The notes beneath the pieces are model-generated. The model was not told where the DNA came from. It did not search any database and was given only the letters and a program-made list of their open reading frames with translations. A DNA stretch of 64,000 nt, taken from positions 124,001-188,000 of the forward strand of contig NZ_JARHUG010000004.1 of NCBI RefSeq assembly GCF_029223185.1, given 5' to 3'. A program made the translations under genes and the position numbers. Below, piece by piece: positions 1 to 9,020 of this stretch (positions are counted from its first letter, which is position 1; every line of letters begins with the position of its first letter). Source of the stretch: Aliiglaciecola sp. CAU 1673 (GTDB taxonomy: Bacteria; Pseudomonadota; Gammaproteobacteria; Enterobacterales; Alteromonadaceae).

Positions 1-941
1 CTGATTTGGACACACTCAGCGAGCAGGATTTTGCCAGCCATGTCATGGATATCCGCGTCTATGCCAGGGTAAGTCCGGCGCAGAAGCTGCGTATCGTCAA
101 AGCGCTACAGGCCAAGGGCCAATTTGTGGCCATGACCGGTGATGGGGTGAACGATGCCCCTGCCCTTAAACGAGCCGGTATTGGCGTGGCCATGGGCCAA
201 AAAGGCACCGATGTGGCCCGCCAGGCAGCGGATATGGTGCTCTTGGATGACAACTTCGCCACCATAGTGCGGGCGGTGAAAACCGGGCGCAGGATCTTTG
301 ACAATATCCGCAAATTTATCAAAGACACCATGAGCTCCAATTCAGGGGAAATATGGACCCTATTGCTGGCGCCTTTAATGGGCCTGCCTATTCCGTTGTT
401 ACCCATCCATATCCTTTGGATAAATCTGGTGACCGACGGTTTACCGGGCCTTGCCTTTAGCGCCGAAAAGGCCGAACCGGATGTGATGAAACGTCGTCCG
501 CGTCCGCCCGATGAGAGCATTTTCGCCCATGGTATGTGGCAGCATATTGTCTGGTTTGGACTTTTTGTGGGCGGCATTTCCATTGCCTCACAGGCCTGGG
601 CGATGTCCAACGACATGCCCTATTGGCAGACCGTGGTCTTTACCGTTCTGACCCTGTCACAGCTATTCCACTCCATGGCGGTCAGAAGCGAGCGCGCGAG
701 CCTTTTACAAATCGGCTTTTTCAGCAATTTGTATATGATTGGCGCGGTAACAGCGGCGTTCTTGCTGCAATTGGCTGTGATCTATCACCCCATGCTCAAC
801 GATATTTTCTATACCCAACCCCTGCCACTGGATGTGATGCTGGGCTGTATCGGCGTTTCTTCCTTGGTACTGGTAGTGGTAGAAGTGGAAAAATGGATGA
901 TGCGCCACGGCTGGCTTTATCAGAGCAAGACGATAGGCTGA
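1..941 (+). CDS. Cation-transporting P-type ATPase, C-terminal part (5' end outside window)
   Basis: Open from the left edge, reading from base 3. The visible part holds the end of the phosphorylation domain, with the hinge motif TGDGVNDAPALKRAGIGVAM and the downstream run GTDVARQAADMVLLDDNF, then about six hydrophobic segments of the C-terminal membrane domain. The motif NLVTDGLPGLAFSAEKAEPD in the membrane part is typical of P2A (calcium-type, PacL/SERCA-like) pumps, so ATP-driven export of Ca2+ or another divalent cation across the inner membrane is likely. The DKTGT phosphorylation site and N-domain lie outside the window, so the exact ion cannot be judged. It ends at a TGA, and the next gene converges on it. 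Confidence 0.9.
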   Translation, partial: DLDTLSEQDFASHVMDIRVYARVSPAQKLRIVKALQAKGQFVAMTGDGVNDAPALKRAGIGVAMGQKGTDVARQAADMVLLDDNFATIVRAVKTGRRIFDNIRKFIKDTMSSNSGEIWTLLLAPLMGLPIPLLPIHILWINLVTDGLPGLAFSAEKAEPDVMKRRPRPPDESIFAHGMWQHIVWFGLFVGGISIASQAWAMSNDMPYWQTVVFTVLTLSQLFHSMAVRSERASLLQIGFFSNLYMIGAVTAAFLLQLAVIYHPMLNDIFYTQPLPLDVMLGCIGVSSLVLVVVEVEKWMMRHGWLYQSKTIG

Positions 942-1027
942 GGAAAACACGAAAAACACCAGATATCGATCTTATCCCCAGCAATTTATCCTCACTATCT
1001 ATCTGACCGAGTGTTACAAAACCTCAT

Positions 1028-2041
1028 TCACTCATTCTTAAGAATATCCTGAATCGCCTCATAAACCCCCAGAGCCAATTCCTTATCACCCCCCGACTGA
1101 TTGACCAGGTGCTCTAGTGTTACCCAACCGATGCTTTTTAGATGCTCACCCTTATATTCCTGCATCAAATGTTGCATTTGGCACAACTCATCGAAAGTTG
1201 TGACAGGGGTGCTATGTAGCATTGGATTTGCTTTACAGACGTTATCAAGATGCTCTAAATGCGCCTTGTAAAGACTCGAGGGGCTCAGATCTGAGGCAAA
1301 ATATTGCGAAAGGATTCTGGGACTTTCTGAAATACTATTCTTTTGGTCACAAGTTGTAGAAACCAACACTGTTCCATCAGACATCAATGTCTCTATGTCG
1401 ATAATGCCAGCCTGCAATTGCGGGACATAGTAGAAGGCGCCAATTGTCTGGCACCCTTCCCGATACATAGTACGAATAAAGGTGCGAACCTCGCCGCTAC
1501 GGCTAATGGTTTCATCTTCCATATCGGCCAAGTAAACAAAGCCCAGATGCTCAAATTCATGCTGGGTTTTCTGATAAAAATCCATATCCAAATCAACAAA
1601 GTCTTCGCAATTTGCCTGAATGAGGACATGCTTCTCCCCATATCCACTTCTGACCGTTTCAAGGATGTTATGCGCTATCTGTTGATAGTCTGGTGCTTCT
1701 GAATGGACAAGTTCCCAGCCATCCACTTCACCTTCGTATTTTTTTGCGAGTTGCAACAGCGCTTCAGCAAATTGCGTCATGTGTTCGGAGGCGGGAATCA
1801 GCTGGATAAATAAATCACACAACCATAACCCGGGGAAGGCTTCTTCAATCTGTGCATCAATTTCATAACCATCGGACAGAAGTTCATCGACAACTGCCTG
1901 GCTGTCAGGCTGTCGCTGAAAAAACAGTCGGAAAGAAAGGTGTTCTGGATTGTCTGCTGCAATAGCATGTTCTGCCAGTGTGGAACGTATTTCATCGGCG
2001 AGTTGGCAACCCGTTTGATATCCCTGTTCATCTTCGAGCAT
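1028..2041 (-). CDS. RraB-like two-part protein (N-terminal RNase E inhibitor RraB-like domain, C-terminal unknown domain)
   Basis: 337 residues. Residues about 1-112 resemble RraB, the protein that binds RNase E and slows mRNA decay: an acidic helical start, a segment like LSFRLFFQRQ followed by a helix ending DGYEI, and then a C-terminal helix ending KKYEGEVDGWEL, which matches the VEYDGWGT region of E. coli RraB. The family is normally about 140 residues. Here a further 220 residues follow (for example HEFEHLGFVYLADMEDE and RTFIRTMYREG), which I do not recognise. ATG start. Stand-alone gene, convergent with the ATPase gene. Likely cytoplasmic, with no signal peptide. The RraB relation is by eye and distant, so binding to RNase E is only an inference. 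Confidence 0.65.
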   Translation of the reverse strand: MLEDEQGYQTGCQLADEIRSTLAEHAIAADNPEHLSFRLFFQRQPDSQAVVDELLSDGYEIDAQIEEAFPGLWLCDLFIQLIPASEHMTQFAEALLQLAKKYEGEVDGWELVHSEAPDYQQIAHNILETVRSGYGEKHVLIQANCEDFVDLDMDFYQKTQHEFEHLGFVYLADMEDETISRSGEVRTFIRTMYREGCQTIGAFYYVPQLQAGIIDIETLMSDGTVLVSTTCDQKNSISESPRILSQYFASDLSPSSLYKAHLEHLDNVCKANPMLHSTPVTTFDELCQMQHLMQEYKGEHLKSIGWVTLEHLVNQSGGDKELALGVYEAIQDILKNE

Positions 2042-2309
2042 AGCAATGTCCTTATCAAAAAATTATTTCCACCCTTCTGAGCAATAATTATTGCCAAGGA
2101 GGGAGCCACTTACACTTTATCCTAACCAACAAATTCGTTTTAGAAGGTATATAAATTCGTACCTAGTTGCAATTCATGGTCTTTACTATGTTGACCTGTT
2201 CAACTCTCTATCAGTTTGGCTGACTTAATAATATTGCCTATAGTCAGTTGAGATCTTGTCGCTAATTGCACACATCTTCAGCAAAACAAAAAATAATCAG
2301 GAAAACGAA

Positions 2310-2876
2310 ATGCGAGCTAAAACATGGCTTGGAGTGGTGTTGGCCATACCGTTTAACCTCTATGCTCAGCAAGGCTTTGTTTTAGGAGCAGGCACCAACG
2401 TAGGCCGCGGTGATCACGTGCCTATGGACTTCTATAGAGTCAGTTATACAAGAGATTGGGACAATACCCTTTATCATTATGGAAACTGGCGGTTAAAGGC
2501 ACATGTTGAATTTTCGCTTATTCGCCTGCTCGCCGATGTGGACGTGAAACGAAAGTTCGCAAGTTCTACCCTTACCGGGATAGCAGCCACGCCTGTTTTT
2601 CGCTTTAGCCGGGAGCCTTTTGCCAATGGCCTAGCGCCCTTTGCCGAATTAGGTATCGGCATTTCCTATTTTTCAGACAGCAAAATACAAAGCCAACCCT
2701 ATTGGTACAGAGATTATGGTAGCCGCTTCCAGTTTGAGGACAGACTTTCCTTTGGCTTTCTTTATCAGAATAAGTATCGCCTTTCCTTGGACTATACCCA
2801 TTACTCTAACTTTGACATCTCCCCTCCGAATGAGGGGCTGGATTTGGTCAGTGCCTCTTTGGGTATTGTGTTTTAA
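2310..2876 (+). CDS. pagL: PagL-type lipid A 3-O-deacylase
   Basis: 188 residues from the ATG at 2310, which I prefer over an upstream TTG at 2256 because it opens with a clean signal peptide (MRAKTWLGVVLAIPFNLYAQ) and has AGGA about 8 bases upstream. The mature part looks like an 8-stranded outer-membrane barrel with alternating hydrophobic and aromatic residues and a C-terminal Phe (SASLGIVF). PagL catalytic residues are a His and Ser in H-x-S-N plus a nearby Glu. Here YTHYSNFDIS followed by PPNEGLD supplies all three. The enzyme removes the 3-O-acyl chain of lipid A in the outer membrane. Stand-alone gene. I am fairly confident of the family; activity is inferred. Confidence 0.8.
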   Translation: MRAKTWLGVVLAIPFNLYAQQGFVLGAGTNVGRGDHVPMDFYRVSYTRDWDNTLYHYGNWRLKAHVEFSLIRLLADVDVKRKFASSTLTGIAATPVFRFSREPFANGLAPFAELGIGISYFSDSKIQSQPYWYRDYGSRFQFEDRLSFGFLYQNKYRLSLDYTHYSNFDISPPNEGLDLVSASLGIVF

Positions 2877-2982
2877 ACCGTGAGAAACCAATAAAGACAC
2901 AAAAAGCACTAAATCTTCATTATGAGTTATTGCCACAAGCCGGTATTCGCTCAATGCTGCACTGCAAAACTCCCCGAGCCCA

Positions 2983-3055
2983 CTGCGTCTTTGTGGTGAA
3001 AAGCCAGCGAAGAAAAAGGCAAAACGCCAGCCCCAGGGCTGGCGTTCTATCAACC
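2983..3055. repeat. Dispersed intergenic repeat, copy 1, with bidirectional terminator-like hairpin
   Basis: The stretch from CTGCGTCTTTGTGGTGAA onward is nearly the same as 7492-7558. It ends in a hairpin at 3023-3046, arms AACGCCAGCCC and GGGCTGGCGTT, preceded by A-rich and followed by TTC sequence. It lies between the converging pagL and SLC13 genes and could terminate both, mainly the minus-strand one. Confidence 0.7.
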
Positions 3056-3091
3056 ATTTGATATCAGCAGCTCAGTATTCCCGCCAAGCCG

Positions 3092-4939
3092 TCACAGCGG
3101 CCAAACAATCAGCAGCAGCGGAATACTGATCGCGACCACAAGGATTTCCACTGGCAGACCCAGCCTCCAGTAATCGCCGAAATGGAAGCCGCCCGGACCC
3201 AGAATAAGGGTGTTGTTCTGGTGTCCGATAGGAGTGAGGAATGCACAGGAAGCACCAATGGCCACCGCCATCAGAAAGGTGTCGGCGCTAACCCCCAGCG
3301 CCGCCGCAGTACCGATGGCTATCGGACACATTACTGCCGCGGTAGCGGCATTGTTCATCAAGTCAGAGAGAAACATGGCGACGATCAAGATAAGCGCCAG
3401 GGAGACAACGGCGTGGCCCTGGGACACTTCTGTCAGGATAAAGTGGGCGATCAGGTCGGCAGTGCCGGTCGACTCCATCGCGCCGGCTACGGGGATCAAT
3501 GCCGCCAGCAGCACAATCACCGGCCAGTCGATGGCCTTGTATACCGCGCGTGGCGAAACCGTCCGAAACACCATCGATGCCAGCACGCCGATGGCGAAGG
3601 AAATCATCGTTGGTAGCAGGTTGAAGGCGGCAAAGCCCAGGGCCAGTGCCGTGATGATGCCCGCCACCCAGGCTTTGCGGGCGTTGGGGATGCGCAGATC
3701 GCGCTCGGCCAGCGGCACGCAGCCGTTGTCGGCAGCAAACTCCGAAATCGCTTCGGGCGAGCCATTTAGCAGCAGCAGGTCCCCCGACTTGAACTTGATC
3801 TTGCGCAGGCGCTTCATCGAGAGTTGGCCCTGGCGTGACACGGCCAAAAGGTTCAGCCCATAGCGGGTGCGCAGCAGGATATCGCTGGCCGAGTGCCCAA
3901 CCAGCGGGGATCCCGGCAGTACGGCAAGCTCCAGTAGCACAATCTCACTCGACGTCGCGCCCTCTTCCTTCTCACCCTTGGTGCCCGTTTCGCCCGCGTT
4001 CTTGTTGTCTTCCCTATGGCTTTTTGCTGTGTCGTCCTGCTCGTTCGATTGTGCGGATTGTTCCAGCGTCAGGTTCAGTGTGGATAGCGCATCGGCCAGG
4101 GTTTCAGCATCAGCCTCGAGCACAAGGATGTCGCCGGCACGCGCCTTGCGCCAGGGACTGGGTGTGGTAAGACGAACATCATTAAGGACCATGCCAATGA
4201 CTTGCGCATCGACTTCATCAAGCGCTGCTTCAATCTCACGCAGGGTCATCCCTTCGGCCTTGCTGTCTTTGGGCACATGCGCCTCGGTGATGTACGCGCT
4301 CGATTCGAAACCTTCGACCCCGGTTTGCTTACGCTTTGGCACCAGGCGCCAGCCAAGCAAGGCGACGAAAGCCACTCCGGCCACGGCAACAACCAATCCT
4401 ACCGGCGTGAAATCAAACATGGAAAAAGTACCGGCGCCGGTCTGAGTGCGAAAAGCCGAGACGATCATGTTTGGCGGCGTGCCTATCAAGGTCGTCATAC
4501 CGCCCAGGATTGTCCCGAAGGCCAGCGGCATCAGCACCTGACCGGGTGCCAATTCCAGGCGACCGGCCAACTGCATGGCCACCGGCATCAACAGCGCCAT
4601 CGCGCCAACGTTATTCATGAAGCTCGACAGCAGCGCCCCCAGCCCAAGCAGCGCGACCATGCTTGGCGTAACGCCCGCTTGCGCAGGCAACACGGCGCGC
4701 GTCAGCGCCCCCACCGCACCGGAGTTCTGCAGGCCTTTGCTAAGCACCAGTACACAGGCGACAGTGACAACGGCCGGATGACCGAACCCCAAAAACGCCT
4801 CATGTGAGGGCACCAACCCGGCCAACACACAGGCCAACAGCGCCCCCATGGCTATCATGTCGTGGCGCCAGCGGCCCCACAGGAACATACCCACCGTGGC
4901 GAACAGGATAATCAGTATCAGTATTTGCTCGTTTGTCAT
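3092..4939 (-). CDS. SLC13-family (DASS/CitT-type) anion permease with RCK_C (TrkA-C) domains
   Basis: 615 residues from the ATG at 4939 (a TTG at 4960 would add seven). Hydrophobic halves flank a soluble middle. The first half contains GLGALLSSFMNNVGAMALL and GTILGGMTTLIGTPPNMIVS, the SNT-type loops that bind Na+ and anion in this family. The middle (about residues 205-395) has two RCK_C-like domains joined by a Lys/Glu/Ser-rich low-complexity linker (SNEQDDTAKSHREDNKNAGE region). The second half repeats the loop motif (DLMNNAATAAVMCPIAI, FLTPIGHQNNTLILGPGG). Probably a sodium-coupled carrier of sulfate, dicarboxylate or a similar anion; the substrate is unknown. Clearly GC-richer than its neighbours, suggesting acquisition. 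No good Shine-Dalgarno is seen at either start. Confidence 0.85.
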   Translation of the reverse strand: MTNEQILILIILFATVGMFLWGRWRHDMIAMGALLACVLAGLVPSHEAFLGFGHPAVVTVACVLVLSKGLQNSGAVGALTRAVLPAQAGVTPSMVALLGLGALLSSFMNNVGAMALLMPVAMQLAGRLELAPGQVLMPLAFGTILGGMTTLIGTPPNMIVSAFRTQTGAGTFSMFDFTPVGLVVAVAGVAFVALLGWRLVPKRKQTGVEGFESSAYITEAHVPKDSKAEGMTLREIEAALDEVDAQVIGMVLNDVRLTTPSPWRKARAGDILVLEADAETLADALSTLNLTLEQSAQSNEQDDTAKSHREDNKNAGETGTKGEKEEGATSSEIVLLELAVLPGSPLVGHSASDILLRTRYGLNLLAVSRQGQLSMKRLRKIKFKSGDLLLLNGSPEAISEFAADNGCVPLAERDLRIPNARKAWVAGIITALALGFAAFNLLPTMISFAIGVLASMVFRTVSPRAVYKAIDWPVIVLLAALIPVAGAMESTGTADLIAHFILTEVSQGHAVVSLALILIVAMFLSDLMNNAATAAVMCPIAIGTAAALGVSADTFLMAVAIGASCAFLTPIGHQNNTLILGPGGFHFGDYWRLGLPVEILVVAISIPLLLIVWPL

Positions 4940-5281
4940 GATTGCTGCCGCAATCGGCAAGGGGGGTTAGCGAGCATTAGGTTAAGCCCGGCGTCTCAGC
5001 TGCGTAACGCAGGAGCCATGCGGACCGTATGCCACTTGAAGGATGGGTTCCTCTACACATTTTCCCAGGAGCTGCCTGAAAACAGCGACTGCCTTAGGCC
5101 AAACCTCATTCATGAATTGATCACCATCCGGGGTAACACTCTGATGTTTGGTAACTCTAGTTTCTTATGGAACGGATGTGAAGGTAGAGTGTCCGCGCTG
5201 GCGTCTATTCAAACACCGGATCTAAATGTGATGGGAATTCACCCAAGCGATGTAATGACGGCACAATCTCCCAAAGCGACA
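4940..5281. other. Intergenic region with no recognised gene
   Basis: About 340 bases between the SLC13 gene and the App1-type gene (both minus strand). It should hold the promoter of the permease. I see no convincing ORF, tRNA or repeat. The plus-strand ORF across this stretch is a shadow that runs into the App1 gene. Confidence 0.5.
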
Positions 5282-6391
5282 TCACGACCGTTGCAAAGCG
5301 GCAACAAATTCTGGCAGTTGTACCGGGTCGTTGAACAACAGTATCCGCCTTGTATCCAGCCCCTGCAGCAAGGCATCAAAACGTGCTTGCTGGTTCGCTC
5401 CATCTAATAAGCGAATAGCGAAGCCAAGTACCTGTTGCGGATATCGGCGCAGCATCTGTGCGTAAACTTCTGGATCTTGTTCGCCGCTGTCACCAATTAG
5501 AATGAAGTGGCGCTGGGGGAAGCGCTGCAAGATAGATTCGATCTGCGCCGGCTTGGTTTCTTTGCCGGATTTGAACAGATTAAAAAAATCGGTATCCCGA
5601 AAGCGGACATTTTTTAGTGCGTAGCTGGCCGGGGGAAGCATGGACTGCTGGCGAAAGGCTTCCAGCACAGGATACAACTGCCAGGGACTGGATGAAACAA
5701 AATGAAACTGCAGGCCCAACTGGGCCAATTGCCGATAGGCTTCTGGCATACCCGGCACGGCTTGAAACGGCTGATAAAAGGTATTATTCATTAATGCCGC
5801 ACGATTTGTAACTTCAGTGATTTTCACCGTGTCGTCGATATCGCTGATTATCGACGTCCCCAAAGGCGCCAGTAATCGCACACGACCAAAGAATTGCCGC
5901 TTATCATCAGGCGCAGTCAGCAGATGGAATGACAGATAGCCTTCACTTGCGCATTGGGCAACTTCATAGGCCGGAATGGTCAACATGCTTTGAAAGTGAC
6001 CATTTGGCGCCGACGCAGCCAATGGCAAATCTTTGTTGCAAAGCCTAATCCAGAAGCTCTTTCCCCTTTCATTGTCGGCAAACAACAGATTGATTCGCTC
6101 AGAAAAAATGGGCTCGATCTCGGCCGTCAGACGCAGCTGATACTTCCCCTCAAGCAAGCTTGCCGCCAGTGCTTTGCGGGCCACGCTTTGAGGATTCTGG
6201 TAGACCCAACCGTGAATCGGGATCTGCCACTGATCTCTGTTGGCATCAAAGCTGGCATCGGAAGGAAAAAACACGACGGTCTCGTCTTCGCTTAGGGGAA
6301 ACGACGGAACATCGGCAGCCTGGAGATTAAATAGGCTGAGCAGTCCCGGAAACCCAGAAGCGATCGTCCAACCCGAAAAGCGACGACTCAT
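5282..6391 (-). CDS. App1-type phosphatidate phosphatase domain protein (DUF2183)
   Basis: 369 residues from the ATG at 6391. An AGGAG lies 10 bases upstream, whereas a GTG at 6400 would sit directly against it. The N-terminus is hydrophobic (SGFPGLLSLFNLQAAD) and may be a signal peptide. Residues about 45-190 form a beta-rich region, and the C-terminal half carries the HAD-like App1 catalytic motif SIISDIDDTVKITEV, a second motif FHFVSSSPWQLYPVLEAF, the Lys region KSGKETKPAQI, and IGDSGEQDPEVY. This order fits the eukaryotic App1/bacterial DUF2183 family, which dephosphorylates phosphatidate to diacylglycerol. Probably acts at the envelope if exported. Stand-alone transcription unit. Family call confident; substrate inferred. 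Confidence 0.82.
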   Translation of the reverse strand: MSRRFSGWTIASGFPGLLSLFNLQAADVPSFPLSEDETVVFFPSDASFDANRDQWQIPIHGWVYQNPQSVARKALAASLLEGKYQLRLTAEIEPIFSERINLLFADNERGKSFWIRLCNKDLPLAASAPNGHFQSMLTIPAYEVAQCASEGYLSFHLLTAPDDKRQFFGRVRLLAPLGTSIISDIDDTVKITEVTNRAALMNNTFYQPFQAVPGMPEAYRQLAQLGLQFHFVSSSPWQLYPVLEAFRQQSMLPPASYALKNVRFRDTDFFNLFKSGKETKPAQIESILQRFPQRHFILIGDSGEQDPEVYAQMLRRYPQQVLGFAIRLLDGANQQARFDALLQGLDTRRILLFNDPVQLPEFVAALQRS

Positions 6392-6679
6392 ATTACGCAC
6401 TCTCCTTCTGCTTCGTTACCCTAGTGCTGCCGATTTTATAGCGACCGATTTTCTACTACTTATTCTTTGTGAAGAACTGGATTTATACACCAGGTACAAC
6501 AGCGCACAATAGGCGCAACGCAACCTGTCATACTTCAGATTTTAGGCTTTTTGGGAAAGCAGGATGAACCATGAACAGGTATCAACAGCTCACCTCTGAA
6601 TTTCATCACGCTGTTAAAAAACAAAGTACAATAGCGCCAAATTGGGCTTAGATAATTGGTTTTGGACCACAGTCCCTTG

Positions 6680-7273
6680 TTAGTTGCCAAAATGCCAGAA
6701 CGCCAAAAATATAACCACGAGATAGAATGCGAAAACAACAAGATTGGACGCCGAACTATCGCTTTGAGGCGCTGCTTGTGTGAAGCCTGACTCGTCTTTG
6801 ATTTTGTCAAAATCGAAGGTTGCAACTGAAAGAGGATTGCCAGTATACAACTTAACCTCTATGGCCCCTGCGCCCATTGCTAGCTCTCTGAAAGCCCTAT
6901 TCTCAATCATTGTAAGGCCCCCTTCTGTTTTCTCCATTGGATGAACAATGACCCTGGGCCTTGGACGCAACGACTTGATTTTGCTTAATTGTTTAAAAGC
7001 ATGTTGAAGTAATTTTTCGCCCACGTAAAAGTCAGAAAGTAACACCCTTGGATGAGAAAAGGGGTTAACCGCCACCTCATTAGGCCTCAGAACCTGGCTG
7101 GCTTTCTTGCCAATTCCTGTGATTGATTTGGCTCCGTTCTCAGCAGTCTGAATAACGACGATAGGTAAATCATCAAAGCTCTCATTGTTCGAAACATCGG
7201 TTACCTTGATTCTGTTCTCCCAAATCTGCACATATAACACTGAAGCGAAACGAGAGAGAATTCGATTTAACAT
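6680..7273 (-). CDS. Truncated MreB-like protein with C-terminal membrane anchor
   Basis: 197 residues. Residues about 5-150 align by eye with the first 150 residues of MreB: RVLLSDFYVGEKLLQHAFKQ corresponds to the [20 protein letters not shown] region, RPRPRVIVHP to RPSPRVLVCVP, and NRAFRELAMGAGAIEV to RRAIRESAQGAGAREV. The first phosphate loop is lost: where MreB has DLGTAN this protein has QIWENR. Domains IB, IIA and IIB (about 200 residues) are absent. Instead a hydrophilic linker (QAAPQSDSSAS) leads to one hydrophobic segment (about residues 177-194) and the stop, giving a tail anchor. ATG start with AAGGA 9 bases upstream. It cannot bind ATP like MreB; a role in tethering or modulating MreB is speculation. 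Confidence 0.75.
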   Translation of the reverse strand: MLNRILSRFASVLYVQIWENRIKVTDVSNNESFDDLPIVVIQTAENGAKSITGIGKKASQVLRPNEVAVNPFSHPRVLLSDFYVGEKLLQHAFKQLSKIKSLRPRPRVIVHPMEKTEGGLTMIENRAFRELAMGAGAIEVKLYTGNPLSVATFDFDKIKDESGFTQAAPQSDSSASNLVVFAFYLVVIFLAFWHFGN

Positions 7274-7590
<317 letters not shown>

Positions 7591-7836
7591 TTAGTATTCC
7601 CACCAGCCCTGTTGCCACCAGGCCAGGAATTCTTCGAAGTCGATATGACCGTCATTGTTTTCATCGATCATGGCGAAGGCTTCTTCTACCACTTTGACCT
7701 TGGTCTTAGGGGATAAGGCGGTAAGTAGTTCAATAAACTCACCCAAATCGATCATGCCATTATGATCGGTATCGAAAAAATCAAATTCCTTACGAACCTC
7801 AGCCACTTGGCTTTCGCTCAATACTTGTTCAGACAT
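7591..7836 (-). CDS. Small EF-hand calcium-binding protein
   Basis: 81 residues, ATG with AGGATG upstream. Two complete canonical EF-hand loops are visible: D22-x-D24-x-N26-G27-x-I29-D30-x-x-E33 and D58-x-N60-x-D62-G63-x-I65-D66-x-x-E69, each flanked by helices. There is no signal peptide or membrane segment, so it is probably a cytoplasmic calcium buffer or sensor, about half the size of calmodulin. The C-terminus is aromatic-rich (WWQQGWWEY), perhaps a contact surface. Single-gene unit followed by the hairpin at 7531-7554. Calcium binding is well supported by the loops; the partner is unknown. Confidence 0.9.
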   Translation of the reverse strand: MSEQVLSESQVAEVRKEFDFFDTDHNGMIDLGEFIELLTALSPKTKVKVVEEAFAMIDENNDGHIDFEEFLAWWQQGWWEY

Positions 7837-7914
7837 ACTGCATCCTACGGTGAAGGCAAATTTCCTAGGCCCCCAGTTTACTCTCAGGGGCCTGGTTGTC
7901 TAGCCTGAACTGAC

Positions 7915-8916
7915 TTAGTTGACGGCTTGCCCGGCTTTGGCAGCCTGATCTTTGGCGCGGCGATCGGCCTGTTTCATCTGACGACGTTTAACCATGGCCT
8001 TATGGGCGTCGCTGCCCACATGCTCTTCGTTACGCTCTTTGGCCAGGCGAACCTGCTTTTCACGCTCACGGAAGCGGGCAATTTGCTCGTCGCTATGGGT
8101 GCCATGGCACTTAGGACAGCTAACGCCCTGCTCAAACAGCGGGCTTTGCTTATCTTCATCGGTAATCGGCAGACGACAGGCATAGCACTGGTCAAAGTCG
8201 CCACGCTGTAAATCGTGATTGACCGCCACGCGGTTATCAAACACAAAGCAGTCCCCTTGCCACAGGCTCTGCTCTTTAGGCACTTCTTCCAGGTACTTCA
8301 AAATGCCGCCTTCGAGGTGATAAACCTCTTCAAAACCCTGCTCTTTTAGATAGGCAGTGGATTTCTCACAGCGAATGCCGCCGGTGCAGAACATGGCCAC
8401 TTTCTTATGCTTGGCCGGGTCCAGGTTCTCGGCCACATATTGTGGGAATTCACGGAATGTCTTGGTATTGGGATTGATGGCATGCTTAAAGGTACCAATT
8501 TCAATCTCGTAGTCGTTGCGGGTATCCACCACCACGACCTCGGGATCACTAATTAACGCATTCCATTCGCTGGGTTTGACATAGGTACCCACTACACGGC
8601 GAGGATCGATACCTTCCACGCCCATGGTAACGATTTCTTTTTTCAGCTTGACCTTGGTGCGATGAAAAGGCTGTTCTTTGTCGTATGAAATTTTAAAACT
8701 GATGGGGTTAAGGCGCTCGTCGGTATTCAACCAATCCAGCAAAGCTTTGATACCCTCTTCGGTACCGGAGACGGTACCGTTGATCCCTTCTTTGGCCAGC
8801 AACAAGGTACCTTTAATACCTTGGGCTTCCATTTCATTTAACAGGGGTTGGCGCAGGGCCTCAAAATTATCCAGGGTGACGAATTTGTACAGAGCACAAA
8901 CGACAAAAGATGACAT
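7915..8916 (-). CDS. trhO: tRNA uridine(34) hydroxylase TrhO (YceA family, rhodanese domain)
   Basis: 333 residues from the ATG at 8916, with AGAGGAAA upstream; the longer frame lacks a sensible start. Order: N-terminal ferredoxin-like domain ([23 protein letters not shown]), a rhodanese domain (about residues 115-215) with the active-site loop [16 protein letters not shown], then a Cys-rich segment (CYACRLP and CPKCHGTHS) and a basic C-terminal tail. The family hydroxylates uridine at the wobble position of tRNA, the first step toward 5-carboxymethoxyuridine or 5-methoxyuridine in Gram-negative bacteria. Cytoplasmic. Length and motifs are normal. Confidence 0.93.
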   Translation of the reverse strand: MSSFVVCALYKFVTLDNFEALRQPLLNEMEAQGIKGTLLLAKEGINGTVSGTEEGIKALLDWLNTDERLNPISFKISYDKEQPFHRTKVKLKKEIVTMGVEGIDPRRVVGTYVKPSEWNALISDPEVVVVDTRNDYEIEIGTFKHAINPNTKTFREFPQYVAENLDPAKHKKVAMFCTGGIRCEKSTAYLKEQGFEEVYHLEGGILKYLEEVPKEQSLWQGDCFVFDNRVAVNHDLQRGDFDQCYACRLPITDEDKQSPLFEQGVSCPKCHGTHSDEQIARFREREKQVRLAKERNEEHVGSDAHKAMVKRRQMKQADRRAKDQAAKAGQAVN

Positions 8917-9020
8917 CAGATTTTCCTCTATGCGATCTGGAACGTAAAACCAGAGCAAAACACCAGACAGGCGTTAACCTGCCAATTCGGCGCGCATTCT
9001 AATCCAATCCCATAAAATTT

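Noticed and set aside
4862-5407. 181-residue plus-strand frame spanning 4940-5281
   Set aside because: Both ends are antisense to the SLC13 and App1 genes; the middle has no recognisable motif or Shine-Dalgarno.
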